A stretch of DNA of 64,000 nucleotides from the NCBI GenBank assembly GCA_021399435.1, contig JAJTUP010000008.1:124001-188000 (forward strand), in the 5' to 3' direction. A model generated the notes under the pieces. That model saw only the letters and a program-made list of their open reading frames with translations. It was not told the DNA's origin and did not search any database. Below, piece by piece: positions 1-10,618 of the stretch; the stretch's first letter is position 1; every line of letters starts with the position of its first letter. The position numbers were made by a program, and so were the translations under genes. Source of the stretch: Diaporthe sp. PMI_573. Lineage: Eukaryota; Ascomycota; Sordariomycetes; Diaporthales; Diaporthaceae.

Positions 1-305
1 CCTTTTTCCAACACTTTTCGCGCACGTCGTTCTCACATCTCCGATTCAAATCTCGTCACAGCTCAACCATCACACCAGCCGCGTATACTGCATTGCAGTC
101 CCGCAGTATATGCTCCTCTGCTGTGCCCCATTGCTATGCTACAGAACAGATTCCCGGGTTACGACTCTTGGATCTTCTGGGCCTTGGGGAGCAAGAGGTC
201 GGACTTCTTGTGCGCGGCAGAGGCTGGGCTGATGATGCAACATCTGCTACTTTCCTTCCAACCCTTCGTTACGATTGACAGGACGGGGGAAATCGCGGGT
301 GCGGA

Positions 306-1160
306 GTGAAGGCTGCTCCTAATCCCTTCCCCTTTTTGTTCTCATCTCGATCTAAATACCTAAGCCTGGGCGGGTGGGCTGATCCTGCGTGTTCGCAAGA
401 GCTATGGCTTCCTCCGTCCTTGTTCTCGACATATGTGCCGCCCGGTAATCTGCTCCCCCCACCAAACCTATCGTCAACAGCGCGCGGCGATGAGCTGCCT
501 CCATACTCAAATCTCGCGTCAAGTCCCCCGCCGCCACCACTCTCACCCCCGCCCATTGCCAACAAGAAGCGCAGGCAAGCACGCACGCCCTCGCTATCGC
601 CATCAAGTTCTACCCCAAACTACCGCACATGGAAACATCTCGACCTGGCCTGTGGAGAGCGTGAGAAGATAATGTATAAACTGCTACGGCGTATGGCCAA
701 GAAGGAGAAGAGCATAACAGACTTGATGAATAATATGGAAGCAAAAGAGGCGGTCGTAGATAAAAAGATCACCAGCCTAACATTACTGCTAGCACAGGTG
801 CAGGAAAAGGAGGCAGCTTTGCGTGAGGCTGGTGGTATGCAGTCGGTGGACCAAGGACGGGGGCGTGTGCAAGAGCATGGGGCCTCCGAGGATGCTTCAA
901 CTGCACCCCCCACTCCCTCTGGAGGCCTGGTTTCGACTGCGTCTGTGTCTTCAAATATCTCGGACCGCGTTCAGACCCATGTGGCCGCACAGATTGATCG
1001 GCTACGCGAGGAGATCGCCTGCGAGTACGCTACTAGCGATGAAGTCGATCTTTTGTTGAGCGGGTACGTGGATGATGATCAAATGTTTGAAGCGATTCGC
1101 GATGCTGTCGACGAGGCGATGGCAGGGATAAGGGCGCGGATGATGGAGGCTTTGGAATAG
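306..1160 (+). CDS. Hypothetical coiled-coil protein (284 aa)
   Basis: An uninterrupted frame of 284 codons opens shortly after the window edge. The N-terminal ~100 residues are Pro/Ser-rich low complexity with a basic KKRRQ patch near residue 88. Residues ~110-175 are charged and heptad-like (ending VQEKEAALREAGG), so a coiled coil is likely, and the C-terminal ~70 residues are acidic and helical (AQIDRLREEIACEY). I recognise no family. The start is uncertain: a second open stretch at 93-278 in another frame ends just upstream and could be an earlier exon. Together these suggest a nuclear or scaffold protein of unknown role, but only the ORF itself and its composition are directly visible. 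Confidence 0.5.
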   Translation: MKAAPNPFPFLFSSRSKYLSLGGWADPACSQELWLPPSLFSTYVPPGNLLPPPNLSSTARGDELPPYSNLASSPPPPPLSPPPIANKKRRQARTPSLSPSSSTPNYRTWKHLDLACGEREKIMYKLLRRMAKKEKSITDLMNNMEAKEAVVDKKITSLTLLLAQVQEKEAALREAGGMQSVDQGRGRVQEHGASEDASTAPPTPSGGLVSTASVSSNISDRVQTHVAAQIDRLREEIACEYATSDEVDLLLSGYVDDDQMFEAIRDAVDEAMAGIRARMMEALE

Positions 1161-2291
1161 AGATGATAATCATATCTCATCTCGATACTGTGGCAATGAA
1201 TGGGGGTTGCCTAGTGGAAAAGGGCGCCTCATATATATCCAAGGGTGCCTTGACCCCTTCCGCAGTCCTGCCCACCTTGAACAAATGACACATTGATAAT
1301 AAAGTCTCCTAGAAGTGAATCGAACGCCCGCATGGCCATCCTTATCCCCTTGGGCATCTTCACACGGCTTCGAGCTTATCCGCGTTCTGGTCGCCGAGAA
1401 CGTGTATTTGCCGTGCCACAGTGGTTGTCGATGAGGGTAGGACAGGCTCTCCATTGTCGCGTCGCTCATCATAGTTGATGGAGCGGAAGATGTGCAACGG
1501 GTCCACTTGTACGAGACCGGCACCATATGCGGGACCAGCTCGAGAAGGAGCAAATAACCAGGACACACAAGAAGAAGAATCAAGAAGAAGGCCAACGAGA
1601 AGGTCATGGTGAACAAGACTAGTAACTCTAATCAACCTGTTGGTGATCATCCCCTCGAACTCAAACTCGAACTCGAACATCTTGACCTCCTTCACCAGCT
1701 TGGTGAGTATCGACTCGATAAAGACCATGCTTGGGCTCGGGAGCGTTATCAACTGCACGTTTCTATACCAAGATCAGGTCGGCGGACTATATCGTCATCG
1801 ACGTCCCCAAGTCAACGACGCCGACATCCACGAGATGAAAAAGCCCGACGTAGTTGTGGCCGAGATGCTCGTGGACGGGTCTACGGTGAATGGGGACCTT
1901 GGCTATCAACGGGACCAGGTTGGTGATGATGGAAAGTCGAATCTGATTTGCAGGAAGAGGCGGACGACGCTCCCAACGCCTATCGAGTTGGCGGTGGCGA
2001 GCCACGGCACGAAGGTCGTCACGGTCGTGAAGCCCAGGTTAATCTTAGCTATTGTATTGGTGCGACCGCTCTAAGAATGAATGAGTAGATTCTCGTGTTT
2101 ACGACCTGCTTCGATCCACCGCTCCGTTCGCGCCTTATCAATCTCCACCGCCGTTGCTGGACAGATCTCGATGTCCTCATTTTCGTCCACAAGTTAGATA
2201 GAATCCTTCGAAATTACTTGTGCCAACATGTATATTGCTTCTGCTAACTACATGTATATGGCAGCGAGTCAAAGTCCAAAACTGAAGTTTA
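1161..2291. other. No supported gene
   Basis: Several short open frames exist on both strands (for example 1360-1758 minus and 1640-2074 plus), but they overlap each other, lack recognisable motifs and have no clear start context or introns. The stretch at 1660-1680 is a short repetitive run giving alternating Leu-Glu or Ser-Asn codons. It could hold an old degraded gene, but I see nothing that decides a frame. Confidence 0.4.
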
Positions 2292-3395
2292 TTAACTTAT
2301 CCATGGAGCGCTTACTTGCCGGGGTGCCTCAAGGCGTCGTTTCTGTGGAACAACAGTAGGACATCCTGTATGGCCCCCTTGTTTGGCCAAGTGCGCCACT
2401 AGTTCTGCAGACTTCCAAGTAAGGGCGCCATAGGCCTTTGCGACATCGTTGTTCGCGTTCGAGGCAGTCTCGCAAGCCTCGGTGACAGCTTGGAACAGCC
2501 TCAACGCTGTAGGGTCGTCATGTCGTACTGGAGAGTCGGCTCGAACCACTTCCTCCACTTCCTCCGTTTCCTCGTCGTCCTCGTCCTCCACATCCTTCTC
2601 CACCTGCTCCAGTGTCTCCCTGTTGCGTGTATGGCCTCCTTCATGGGTGTCAGTCGCTCCCTGCATGCCTGGCGACCTCCGAACCCCTTCCCTCACGGTC
2701 TTGGCCACGAGGAGCTCCAGGTGTGATAGATCCCAAGGATGGTCCACCACCTGGCCCACCTTCAGGCCGGTCTTCTCCATCAGCCACCCTAATAAATGAT
2801 GGTCTCCCCCCTTTTCGACGAGTCCCAGCAGGCGTAGCGAGCGCACAAGTCGGATGTATGAGTTCTGTGTCCTGCTTCGGTCCCATACCCGCTTGAGATT
2901 GGCCTTGCTTGCGAACTGTCTGTCCTTGGCGGAGACGTAACGAGGCTTTGTGTCGGCATCGCTGTTAAAGAGGCTTATCGCAAATTGCCCCAGGCGTACC
3001 ATTTGATCCTCGTCCTTCCCCTGCATCCATTTCGCTGTGACGACTTTCAGCTCGTGGAATCCCCAAATACTCCTCGTCGCCTGGCATTCCAGTTTAGAGG
3101 GGTTGAAATCCTGAATAACATCGAATATCGGCTTGTTTCTTTCATACACAAATGCTATAAGCAGGCTCTTGGGGTCTGTTGCACTTATGCCGGTCCCGAG
3201 GAATTCAAGAGCCCTCAAAATTCCCATGTACGAGTCTAGTGTGGAAGGAGCTTGTCGGCCCATAGTCAAGCTGTACACAAGGTCGACATGGTCTCTTGTC
3301 GTCTGCTTGAGCTTGTAGAAGCTTTGGAGCAAGGCTTCAGTATAGGTTCTGTAGTTCTCAACTCTGTCCCTTTTGGCATTCATGGCGGAGCACAT
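2292..3395 (-). CDS. Hypothetical acidic protein (367 aa)
   Basis: A single 367-codon exon on the minus strand. The first ~230 residues are helical and mixed-charge with no motif I know. Residues ~255-285 form a strongly acidic Asp/Glu run (EKDVEDEDDEETEEVEEV), followed by a helical tail ending in a basic patch (PQKRRLEAPRQ). The start at 3395 is favoured because a TATATAAAG sequence lies about 110 bp upstream on the same strand, and a second Met follows three codons later. The ZZ-finger gene lies upstream on the same strand, about 0.7 kb away. The acidic run suggests a nuclear protein interacting with basic partners, which is inference only. No function can be assigned. Confidence 0.6.
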   Translation of the reverse strand: MCSAMNAKRDRVENYRTYTEALLQSFYKLKQTTRDHVDLVYSLTMGRQAPSTLDSYMGILRALEFLGTGISATDPKSLLIAFVYERNKPIFDVIQDFNPSKLECQATRSIWGFHELKVVTAKWMQGKDEDQMVRLGQFAISLFNSDADTKPRYVSAKDRQFASKANLKRVWDRSRTQNSYIRLVRSLRLLGLVEKGGDHHLLGWLMEKTGLKVGQVVDHPWDLSHLELLVAKTVREGVRRSPGMQGATDTHEGGHTRNRETLEQVEKDVEDEDDEETEEVEEVVRADSPVRHDDPTALRLFQAVTEACETASNANNDVAKAYGALTWKSAELVAHLAKQGGHTGCPTVVPQKRRLEAPRQVSAPWIS

Positions 3396-3500
3396 TGTGG
3401 ACTGGTTGCAAACGATGTGCGAAGCGTCGTGGTTTCTGTGAGTAAAGAATGGTGTGAATGGGAGTTTTGTCCTAACATGACCATGGACTGGGACTTTACG

Positions 3501-3510
3501 GCTTTATATA
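3501..3510 (-). promoter_or_regulatory. Candidate TATA box for the 367-aa gene
   Basis: The minus strand reads TATATAAAGC here, about 106 bp upstream of the ATG at 3395. The spacing and orientation suit a fungal core promoter. No other strong element is evident. Confidence 0.45.
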
Positions 3511-4100
3511 GATACTGGAGCTGTCTCGTTGAATGGGGTCCATGGTCGACCAACAGATTGTGGTTAGCCTCGTTGCAAGCCGCGATCGACGTGCCAGTAC
3601 ATCGCATCGGTTGAGGCCCATGGCCTGCGAGTACTTTTTCCACTTGGAAAGATGACAGAGGTCTTCGACCAACTGTGAGGGATCAGGCCGACGCGCCTTG
3701 CGTAGGCCCCCAATGGTAAACTTCCATTGACCGTCGGGTGCCATTGCTCAAGGCCCAAGCGACCCGGTACCGTGAGTGTGCGTCCGTGATACTGGTGCCT
3801 TGACGCCTGCGCAGTTGCAGTAGGATTGCACCCTTCATGAATCCTTTCGGCAACCACGCTTGCCCACCGCGTAGGAGACCAAGCGGCCGCCACTTTCATG
3901 GCGCCTGTGATGCCCTTGAGCGCCCAATGAACAAGAAAGGACGGAGGGCGATGAGCAGCCCCAACCTGACGCTCTCAGCTTCCAAGAATCTGGCAAAGGA
4001 TTGGATGGACTGCCGGCCTTGTATCACCAACCATGATCAGTTGGCCAAGGTGACCCGAAGTTTGATGTCATGCATGTCCCATAGCTTCCCCCTTCCTTTT

Positions 4101-6016
4101 CTACCTAGCAGACAACTTCTGCTTTCGCCACTGCTGTGCCACGGCGCTCGCGCTGCGGCCTAAATCAGCCCCTATCCGACCATCCTTCCACCCCTTCTGC
4201 TTCAGCTGGGCAAGTCGACGCCGTTCCCTTGATGACCACTGGCGAAGACGATGCCCACTCCTCTTCCGACGTGCTGGGTTCCTCCTGCCACCGCTGCCAC
4301 TGCCGCTGCCACTGCCGCTGTCGCTTCCGCCACCGCTGCCGCTGCCGCTGCTTTCATCGCCCTCATCCTGACCCTCGTCCTCTTCCTCATTCTCCCCATC
4401 GTCATCCTTATCGCCATCACTGTCCAGTGTAGCAAAGTCAATGGGGAAGTCAAGGAGAGCCTTAGACAGGAAAGCCTTAGGCAGGGAAAGTTTTGTTGCT
4501 GTGGATGTCTTTGGTTTTCGGCGTTCCTGTCATGCGTCTTTAGATGGCGCGTTTGGGGCACATTCTGTATAGTACTTATACGCATAAGATGCTCTGCAGC
4601 GTGGACCACGGCCTGCAAGCGTTTTATCGCCTTTGTCATTGTCTTTGTGATTTGTGAGAGATCCTGGGAAGAAACATCTGGCTGCGTGACCGGTGATCTC
4701 CGTGACTTTGATCGTAATTCGATTCGGCGGCACTTCTTGCTGCTGGGGATGTTTTCGATGCCGCTACCAGCGTGCTTATCGACGTCTCCCGAGCCATGAT
4801 CGTCGGAAATGTGCTCGGTATTGACATGTTTAGCACTGGCATTTTCCGCCTTCTGGCCTCCTCTGTCGGAGCCAGGGCTGGCAGAAAAGTCGCCATCCTT
4901 ATCTATACCGTTTTGGATAATGACAGCGTTATCGGTGCCGGCCTCACCTTCGGCAGAACCGTCAGAGTTGCTGACGATGACTGGCGAGGTCACGAGCTTT
5001 AGAGTATGGCCACTCTTAAGTAAACGACAGCTTGAGCAGAAGTTTGTGTCCGGACAATCCTGGCATTTATAGCGTAGGTCGAACAGCCTGGTTTGGCAAA
5101 CCTTGCAGAGGGGTATTCGAAGGACCGTACTGAGCATCTGGCGTGCTTTCTCGTTATCGACCTCCCCGAGATTCTGCCCCAGGGTATCCTCGTCCGCCTT
5201 GTCGTCAGCCTTGTCATAACTTAGCGCCAGCTGCTTGTGACTGTTGTACTGCTGCTGATCTGGGATGTTTGTTGTAATTAAGGGCTCTACCATTTTGAAT
5301 GTGTGCCCTGGATGTAAGATCGCCGAGTTGATGGAGCAACTAAGGCAGAAATAGACGTCTGGACATATCTGGCACTGCTGCCTTGGCTGTTCATCGACAA
5401 CGCCTGAGCAGAGACTGCAGGTGTACCCCTTGTCTGGGCCCGATAAATTAGACATGAAGGCACTCAACCCGCCAGGTCCGGCCATGTCTAGGATTGTGCT
5501 CGCCCCTTCTACTCTAGGCTCACTTGTCCTCGCGCGTTTGGAAGGCTTGTGCGCAGTTCTGCAGACAGAGCCACCTGCAGATGTGTCCGCCCCGTGGCTT
5601 GCCCTTCGTTTTGCAGGTATTGCTAGGGGGACAAGTCGGAGACTGCGCGTTGTCCAGGGCTGAGACCTGGGGTCTTGGAGAACCAGCGGGCTGTTCGGCG
5701 GGCTCGGTGGAATAGATGCTGTGCCCCCAGCAGCGGAGGCCGCCAAAGTAGACAGCCCCGCCCTAGATGAGGCCTGTATCGTGGAGGCTGCTGTTGTGAG
5801 GAGGGGTGAGGTTTGTCCAGGCATGCTCTCAGCCAGGCGCGCGGTGGCGGGTGCTACTAACGGCAAGGTGCTTGGGAGCCCTGGGATTGACTTGGACGGT
5901 GGGCCGGCGCTACCTGGGCGCTCTGGTCTTCTCTGCCGCGGCCGTCGTTGGCGAAACACTTGGGCAAATGAGGACGGGTCATGATTCCTGCTGCTTGCAA
6001 ACATAATGCCCGGCAC
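4101..6016 (-). CDS. Double ZZ-type zinc finger protein with basic Myb-like tail
   Basis: Two ZZ-type fingers are visible. The first (~residues 196-245) has C-x2-C pairs CSLC, CQIC and CLSC followed by HPGH. The second (~302-338) has CKVC, CQDC and CSSC followed by GH. ZZ domains bind two zinc ions and usually mediate protein or histone-tail contacts. The N-terminal ~190 residues are Ser/Pro/Ala-rich with a basic KPSKRAR patch. The uninterrupted frame running on to 4202 ends in Met/Arg/Ala-rich nonsense. An 83-bp intron (4499-4581, GTATAAG..CCACAG) instead joins a frame giving an acidic stretch, a Ser-Gly repeat and a basic Trp-containing tail (RQWSSRERRRLAQLKQKGW, then LGRSASAVAQQWRKQK) that resembles a SANT/Myb-like DNA-binding helix set. 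The predicted product is 610 aa and probably nuclear. The exact splice pair is inferred. Confidence 0.7.
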
Positions 6017-6319
6017 CGTTCTGTTGATGATGTTTCTGGTTGGTGATAATGAGCAACTGTTGCCGAGCAGAGCAAAGCCGCGATTAAACTTAGCAGGAAG
6101 GCGTCCCCAAATATATTTGAGGCGTCAAGGCGCTGCCAGCATTGACGGGCACCAGGGGCGGGGGCGGGGGAGACATTGTGCTCATTGGAGTGGTACTTTC
6201 AATCACTGGACAGTATGCGGCGATGGTACCTAGGCTAGTCTTGCCAGTGTGGCTAGGGCCGGGATGGAGCACCCTCAACAGGGTAACTTGCTTTTTCCAC
6301 ATTAGGAAGCTAGCCCGAG

Positions 6320-6582
6320 GCAGCTAAAGGAATTAATATAAAAGGTCCGCAATAATAACACTCTTCCTACCATATATAGAGGCTAACTTATAGGCAAGAA
6401 GTTTACCTGTTTTTTAGCATCTTGATCTATATATCTTATACCCAAGTCCCTTTACTTTAAGAGTATTAGAAGACTTTATTAACAGATACATTATATCCTA
6501 TCTTAAGATTTATAACAAAAACCCAATTTCTTTAACTTTATCGGCAATTCTATACATAGGATATTTCTAACCAGTTAATAAC
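6320..6582. other. AT-rich island
   Basis: Strongly AT-rich DNA full of TA and TTAA steps, with stops in every frame. This is typical of RIP-mutated transposon remains. No identifiable element is left. Confidence 0.5.
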
Positions 6583-6710
6583 TGTCACGGCCAGCACGAG
6601 ATGCAGCATGGGAGCTGGGTCTATTGGCGCTATCAACGAATATTCTAAGCCAAAGAGAAAGAAGAGAGGGGAGAGCCAAGCTCATGCGATCTCTGAACCG
6701 CGAAGAAGTT
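6583..6710 (+). repeat. MITE family copy 1 (3'-truncated)
   Basis: This 128-bp segment starts TGTCACGGCCAGC and is nearly identical (a handful of differences) to 53453-53580 and to the reverse complement of 19295-19422. Homology stops abruptly after GCGAAGAAGT, so the 3' third present in the other two copies is missing. It carries no coding capacity. Confidence 0.85.
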
Positions 6711-6742
6711 GTTAAACGAAAACGCTCGGACGCTGCACGTAG

Positions 6743-6783
6743 GGAGTTACCCTAGACTTCATGTAAGGAGTTACCCTAGACTT
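6743..6783 (+). repeat. Tandem duplication, 24-bp period
   Basis: The 17-bp word GGAGTTACCCTAGACTT occurs at 6743 and again at 6767. It lies between the truncated MITE and the solo LTR and may be a leftover of internal retroelement sequence. Confidence 0.6.
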
Positions 6784-6806
6784 TGTGCTAGTGGCGTGCG
6801 CGCCGG

Positions 6807-7250
6807 TGTTATGAACCAACACGTTCGACGGCAGGGAGACCCGTTTGGGTGACCCATGACCCGGACAGGATGCCACGACGCAGGTCGTTTAGCACTAGGG
6901 TGCGGAGTCACGGATAATGCCAAGACCAGGGTTAGGGTCAGGGACCCACCAGGCAGGATGGATCATCTGGATCACCAAGTGAGCCAGGTGAGCCACTGAA
7001 GAGTCGGAACATATAAGGACATGGTCATCACCAGAGTAGATAGCTTTCATAGAACAGACTCTTCAGTCGTCAATCTAAGTATTCAGTCCAACCACCTGAA
7101 TAGCCTCACAGCTAGTGATCATACTCTCGAGAACAGAACAACAGTGTCTTTATATACTGAACAGTCAAGTATCACCTCTACGCCAAACTGCTAACATAAA
7201 CCCTACGGGTTACCTACTGAACCCCACAAAGGTTTGGTGTGATCATAACA
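6807..7250 (+). mobile_element. Solo LTR, copy 1
   Basis: The segment begins TGTTATGA and ends TCATAACA, a perfect 8-bp inverted terminus of the TG..CA type, and contains a TATAAGGACATGG promoter-like core. A second copy, about 80-90 percent similar by eye, lies at 19652-20144. No gag-pol sequence adjoins either copy, so they look like solo LTRs. No 5-bp target duplication flanks this copy (GCCGG left, CTAAG right). Its right end abuts mid-gene pogo sequence, suggesting recombination after insertion. Confidence 0.8.
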
Positions 7251-7829
7251 CTAAGCATAGGGCACTCGGAAGCCACTTTATTGCCGATAATCGCGAGAAG
7301 GAAGCGAGATCGTTGGAATCTGGCGGCACCAATAGCTTCAGCAGCCATTTCTGTACTAATAAGTGTTTTTGTCGGCCTCGAGGGACCATTTTTGCGACCC
7401 CTTAGCGATCTCAAGACCTAAGGGGGTATGGTGGCTTGGTATGCCCGTCAGAAGAATCTCAGCCCCACATCACGACTCCTCTTCAGAAAATTCTCAAGAG
7501 CTGGGACCAGAAAGACGTCGATCTGACGATGTCCTCACAAAAAGCCGAGCAGCTGGAACGCCAGATTGAAGCCAGTAGGGTAGTCCGAAGGAAGAAGGTT
7601 TAACTTGACCCGAATGAACTTTTCGCCGGTATCGAGGCCATTCGGAGGACTCAGATTGAAGCGGGGGTGGTATCAGAAGAAAGCGACGCTTCAGAAGAGT
7701 CGGAAACACCATCGGAAGCGAGGTCAACTATCGTGGTGGCGGCGTCGTCGGCGACGAGGCGAAGGGGGGCGGTCGTGAGGGAAGGGGGCGGAATCAGGGG
7801 GGGGGGGCCGGAAGCTGGGCCGGGGACGT
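7251..7829 (+). pseudogene. 3' fragment of a Fot1/pogo-like transposon
   Basis: This segment aligns by eye to 22255-22831 of the complete pogo element in this window and encodes the C-terminal ~170 residues of the same transposase family. Stop codons interrupt it, for example KKV-stop-LDPNEL at about 7600, where the full copy has CAA (Gln). That is a C-to-T change in CpA context. It ends with a decayed version of the right terminal inverted repeat (..CCGGGGACGT) followed by TA. The 5' two thirds are absent, and the break coincides exactly with the end of the solo LTR. Confidence 0.85.
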
Positions 7830-8064
7830 TATACCTGGCCAAGTATGGGCCCGTGATACAAAGCGAGTACCTCGCTCCGCCCTTGTCTGCTTCTCGCGTT
7901 TTAGTGACATTCGACGTGGCTTCTACATCTGTGCCAAAACTTCGCCGCATTCGAGAAACATCCGATTCCCAGTATCCCGTCTTCCTTCTTGTTCTCACGC
8001 CGCTCCAGCCGGGACTGGGGTGGGAGGAGCGCGTTTTGTGTTGTTGTAGGTTCATGTCAGCCAC

Positions 8065-8298
8065 TTAGTCAGGACGGTGTATCAGCACCGACGAGTCGTC
8101 GATGCTGCCGACCAGGAAGCGCATGTGGATGTAGTCAAAAGAGTCGGGCTCGCGAAACGGAGATTCGACGGGTGTGGTTAGGTGTCTTGACACGAAATCA
8201 AGCCTTGGTCCTTGATTGGCCAAGGCGTAGCCAGGACCCCCGGCACGCGTCTCGGCAGGCGTCGCGTCATCGTCGACGTGGGGCACCGGGGCAATCAA
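8065..8298 (-). pseudogene. SAM-dependent methyltransferase fragment
   Basis: The minus-strand frame contains LDFVSRHLTTPVESPF followed by DSFDYIHMRFLVGSI. This matches the region after the SAM-binding core in fungal LaeA-like/TAM methyltransferases, where the usual pattern is an acidic D-x-T/E stretch followed by FDxIHxRxLxGSI. Neither the glycine-rich motif I upstream nor the following LKPGGW-type strand can be found in frame, so only ~75 residues survive. It is a relic rather than a working gene. Confidence 0.5.
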
Positions 8299-8469
8299 CT
8301 TCCAGCAAGTGTACAGGGCAATGATCGTGCCCCAAATACTCTACGGATGCTCTGCATGGCACATCCCTGGCAATGGCTAAAGGCAGTAAGCACCGTATGA
8401 GACAGATCTTGTCGCCCAGTAAGGTGCTGCGGTGAGTGAAATAGGTCATATCCTATAACTTAGAGCGGA

Positions 8470-8640
8470 ACAAAACAGATCTGAGGACGGGTATGGAAAC
8501 GAACAGGTTTAGGGAAAAGTTTAGAATACGGGATAGGCTTGGGGTGTGGGATAACTTTGGGATGTAGGACAAGTGTGGGATGTGGGATAGATTTGGACAA
8601 GGTGGAACGGTTGGGATAGGTCGGAATTGGGGATATTACG
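8470..8640. repeat. Degenerate GGGATnnG low-complexity tract
   Basis: Short imperfect units such as GGGATAGG, GGGATGT and GGGATAACTT recur about every 10-20 bp. A similar purine-rich tract appears near 14780-14920. They resemble degraded simple repeats; no gene is present. Confidence 0.5.
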
Positions 8641-9568
8641 TTTACCACCAATTTGGCCGCTCCAATAGACGGAGTGAAGAGACGAAGACGTCCTAGCAAG
8701 TCAAAAACTTCAAGGGACCAAGTGCAGAGATGCAGACGCATTGCCAAGCGGTGGGCTATTCTGCTGGGAGATACACCTCTCCTCGTGGTGGCTTTCTCGG
8801 AAAAAGCCGAAAAAGAAAATGCACGTATTCACTAGAGCTTAGCAAGCATGTATTCTAAAGCTTACCTGTAACAAGTATGGACTTTTGCTCCTCTGGGTTA
8901 GAGCGTTCGCGTCGGCGGTTGGAACACGCATGAGGTTTCTCAGATGAGGACCTGATTGGGTTCGGCCCCCACTAATTACTCCGCAGCGGGATTGCTAATA
9001 AGGAGTTTGGTATTACGGAATCCAATTACAAACGTCGCGGCCACAATTTGTATCCGCGTCCACGTCTTGTCCCATCATTGGCGACCGATAACGTCCTGTT
9101 TCATGCGGGCCCGGACAGCGTCAGACCTCCGTCGATGAGCCCGTGACCACCACCAGACCATTTCGTTGCGGCAACCAGACAGTGTCTTGGAGCAGATTGG
9201 TTGAGCGTGTACTTTCTCGAAACAAAGGCGCCCATAATATCGAAAAAGCAAGATCGCGCAGGAAATTACTGGACACTAACTGTCGGGCACCGTCTGCTCT
9301 GTTTCCGGAAGCCTTGGCACACCACCCGGTTGGCTAGCAGAACGGCCTGAATTCGCCGACTTCCGTCCTCATGCGACATATCACAGCAGCAGGACCACGA
9401 AACTGTACACTGTTGGAGAGAACTCTGCCCAGGCAAGCCACGATGAGAGTGCTACTTCTCAATTTTCAGGCATACGACTACATACACCATCCAGGAATAA
9501 GATACGCGGATTTCAAGACAATCAATATGGTCCAATCTGAGTTTCGACAGCTTCTTGCAACTTTACCC
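8641..9568. other. No supported gene
   Basis: Only short overlapping open frames are present, without motifs, introns or family resemblance. Confidence 0.4.
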
Positions 9569-10618
9569 TTACGTCTGCTTCCAGGCGTCCAAACCCAACT
9601 GCCTGACTCCTCGTGGCTTGATCTCCGGGAAATCGTCATTCAGTGTGTGAAAGGGCTTCAGATCAAACTCTCCCTCCTCAAACATGCGACCGAAAGCAGC
9701 GAAGAGGCCCTGCAACATCTCCTTCGGAAAGAACGGATACATCTGTCTCTGGGATGGCAGCTCGGTAATCTGTCCAGCCTTCAACTTCTCCATAGGATCG
9801 TATACAGTGCTGAATTTGGCGCCCTTGGCATCCTCTATAATCTGTAGGAACTCGTTCCACGTCACCTTGTCGCCGATGATATACGACTCTTTCTCCCATT
9901 TCGGAAGTGTCAAAAGAGCCGGAATCAACCGTGCAATATCAAAGGTATGTGTGAATGCGACTGGCACGTTACCGGATCCTGGAATCGCAGCGGTATTATT
10001 GGCCACGTCGATGACAAGGGGTAACGGACCCTGGTACGACTTGACGTTGGGTACAAACCAGTAGTCAGCGAAGTACCCATTCAATACTGCAGTATATTCG
10101 AGGGAGGTAGATTCCACGGCTTCGAGAACGTTCAACTTGGCCTGGGCGATAGGGAAGTACGAAGCAATGCTAGTAAAGTCAGTTTATTAATCCAGATTCC
10201 CTTTATTAACCACTAGAAGAGCAAGTCATATTTACCGCGCAGTATACTTGATGCCCCAAATGTTGGGTATGTAACGTTTGGTGGCTGTTGACTTATCGGC
10301 GGCCATGATAAGGTTCACTCAGACTCAGTATCTGCCATCCCGCTTATCGTCGAGATGACAATGTCAACATTATTTGTGTCGAGTAGGCTGGCAAGCGCAT
10401 CGATGCTACTGTAGTCCGCCGAAACAAGGCGAGCTCCGAGTTCTTTCTTCTTTGCTTCATCGACCTTTCGGAATGAGATGAGACATCATAAAATAACTGC
10501 CGGGCATGACTTATCACACGAGCAAGAACTAAAACGTCGTGTCGACCCTCGGAAACCAAAGCTTCGACGATAGCACGGCCAAGCTTGCCAGTACCCCCAG
10601 CTACCGCGACGACAAGCA
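9569..10618 (-). pseudogene. NmrA-like/isoflavone reductase-type oxidoreductase, interrupted
   Basis: Read on the minus strand, exon 1 encodes a Rossmann start (VVAVAGGTGKLGRAIVEAL), exon 2 continues VDEAKKKELGARLV..DIVISTIS, and exon 3 (9569-~10172) gives NGYFADYWFVPNV and IPGSGNVPVAFTH. This is the layout of NmrA-like atypical short-chain dehydrogenases, which bind NAD(P). Introns are GTGATAAG..GAAAG (~10480-10530) and GTAAATATG..TACTAG (~10173-10238). A one-base deletion near 10317 puts a TGA after DTESE, where the next frame continues NLIMAADKS. The first exon is cut after its eight-base TGCTTGTC by a hAT element. The A of the original ATG now lies at 11798, beyond the insertion. Two independent lesions make it a pseudogene. 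Confidence 0.85.

Noticed and set aside
1640..2074. 144-codon ORF as a sugar-isomerase-like gene
   Set aside because: A weak impression only; no motif could be confirmed.
4202..4500. Ala/Met-rich C-terminus of the uninterrupted ZZ-finger frame
   Set aside because: It is an out-of-frame reading of Ser-Gly and acidic codons; the spliced frame is far more protein-like.
4251..4799. Plus-strand 182-codon ORF rich in Ala, Leu and Ile (membrane-like)
   Set aside because: Antisense shadow of the ZZ-finger gene's acidic and Ser-Gly repeat region.
8889..8985. tRNA-like string (GGGTTAGAGCG, later GGGTTCGGCCCCC)
   Set aside because: No acceptor stem pairs, the T-arm cannot fold with standard spacing, and the anticodon arm is absent.
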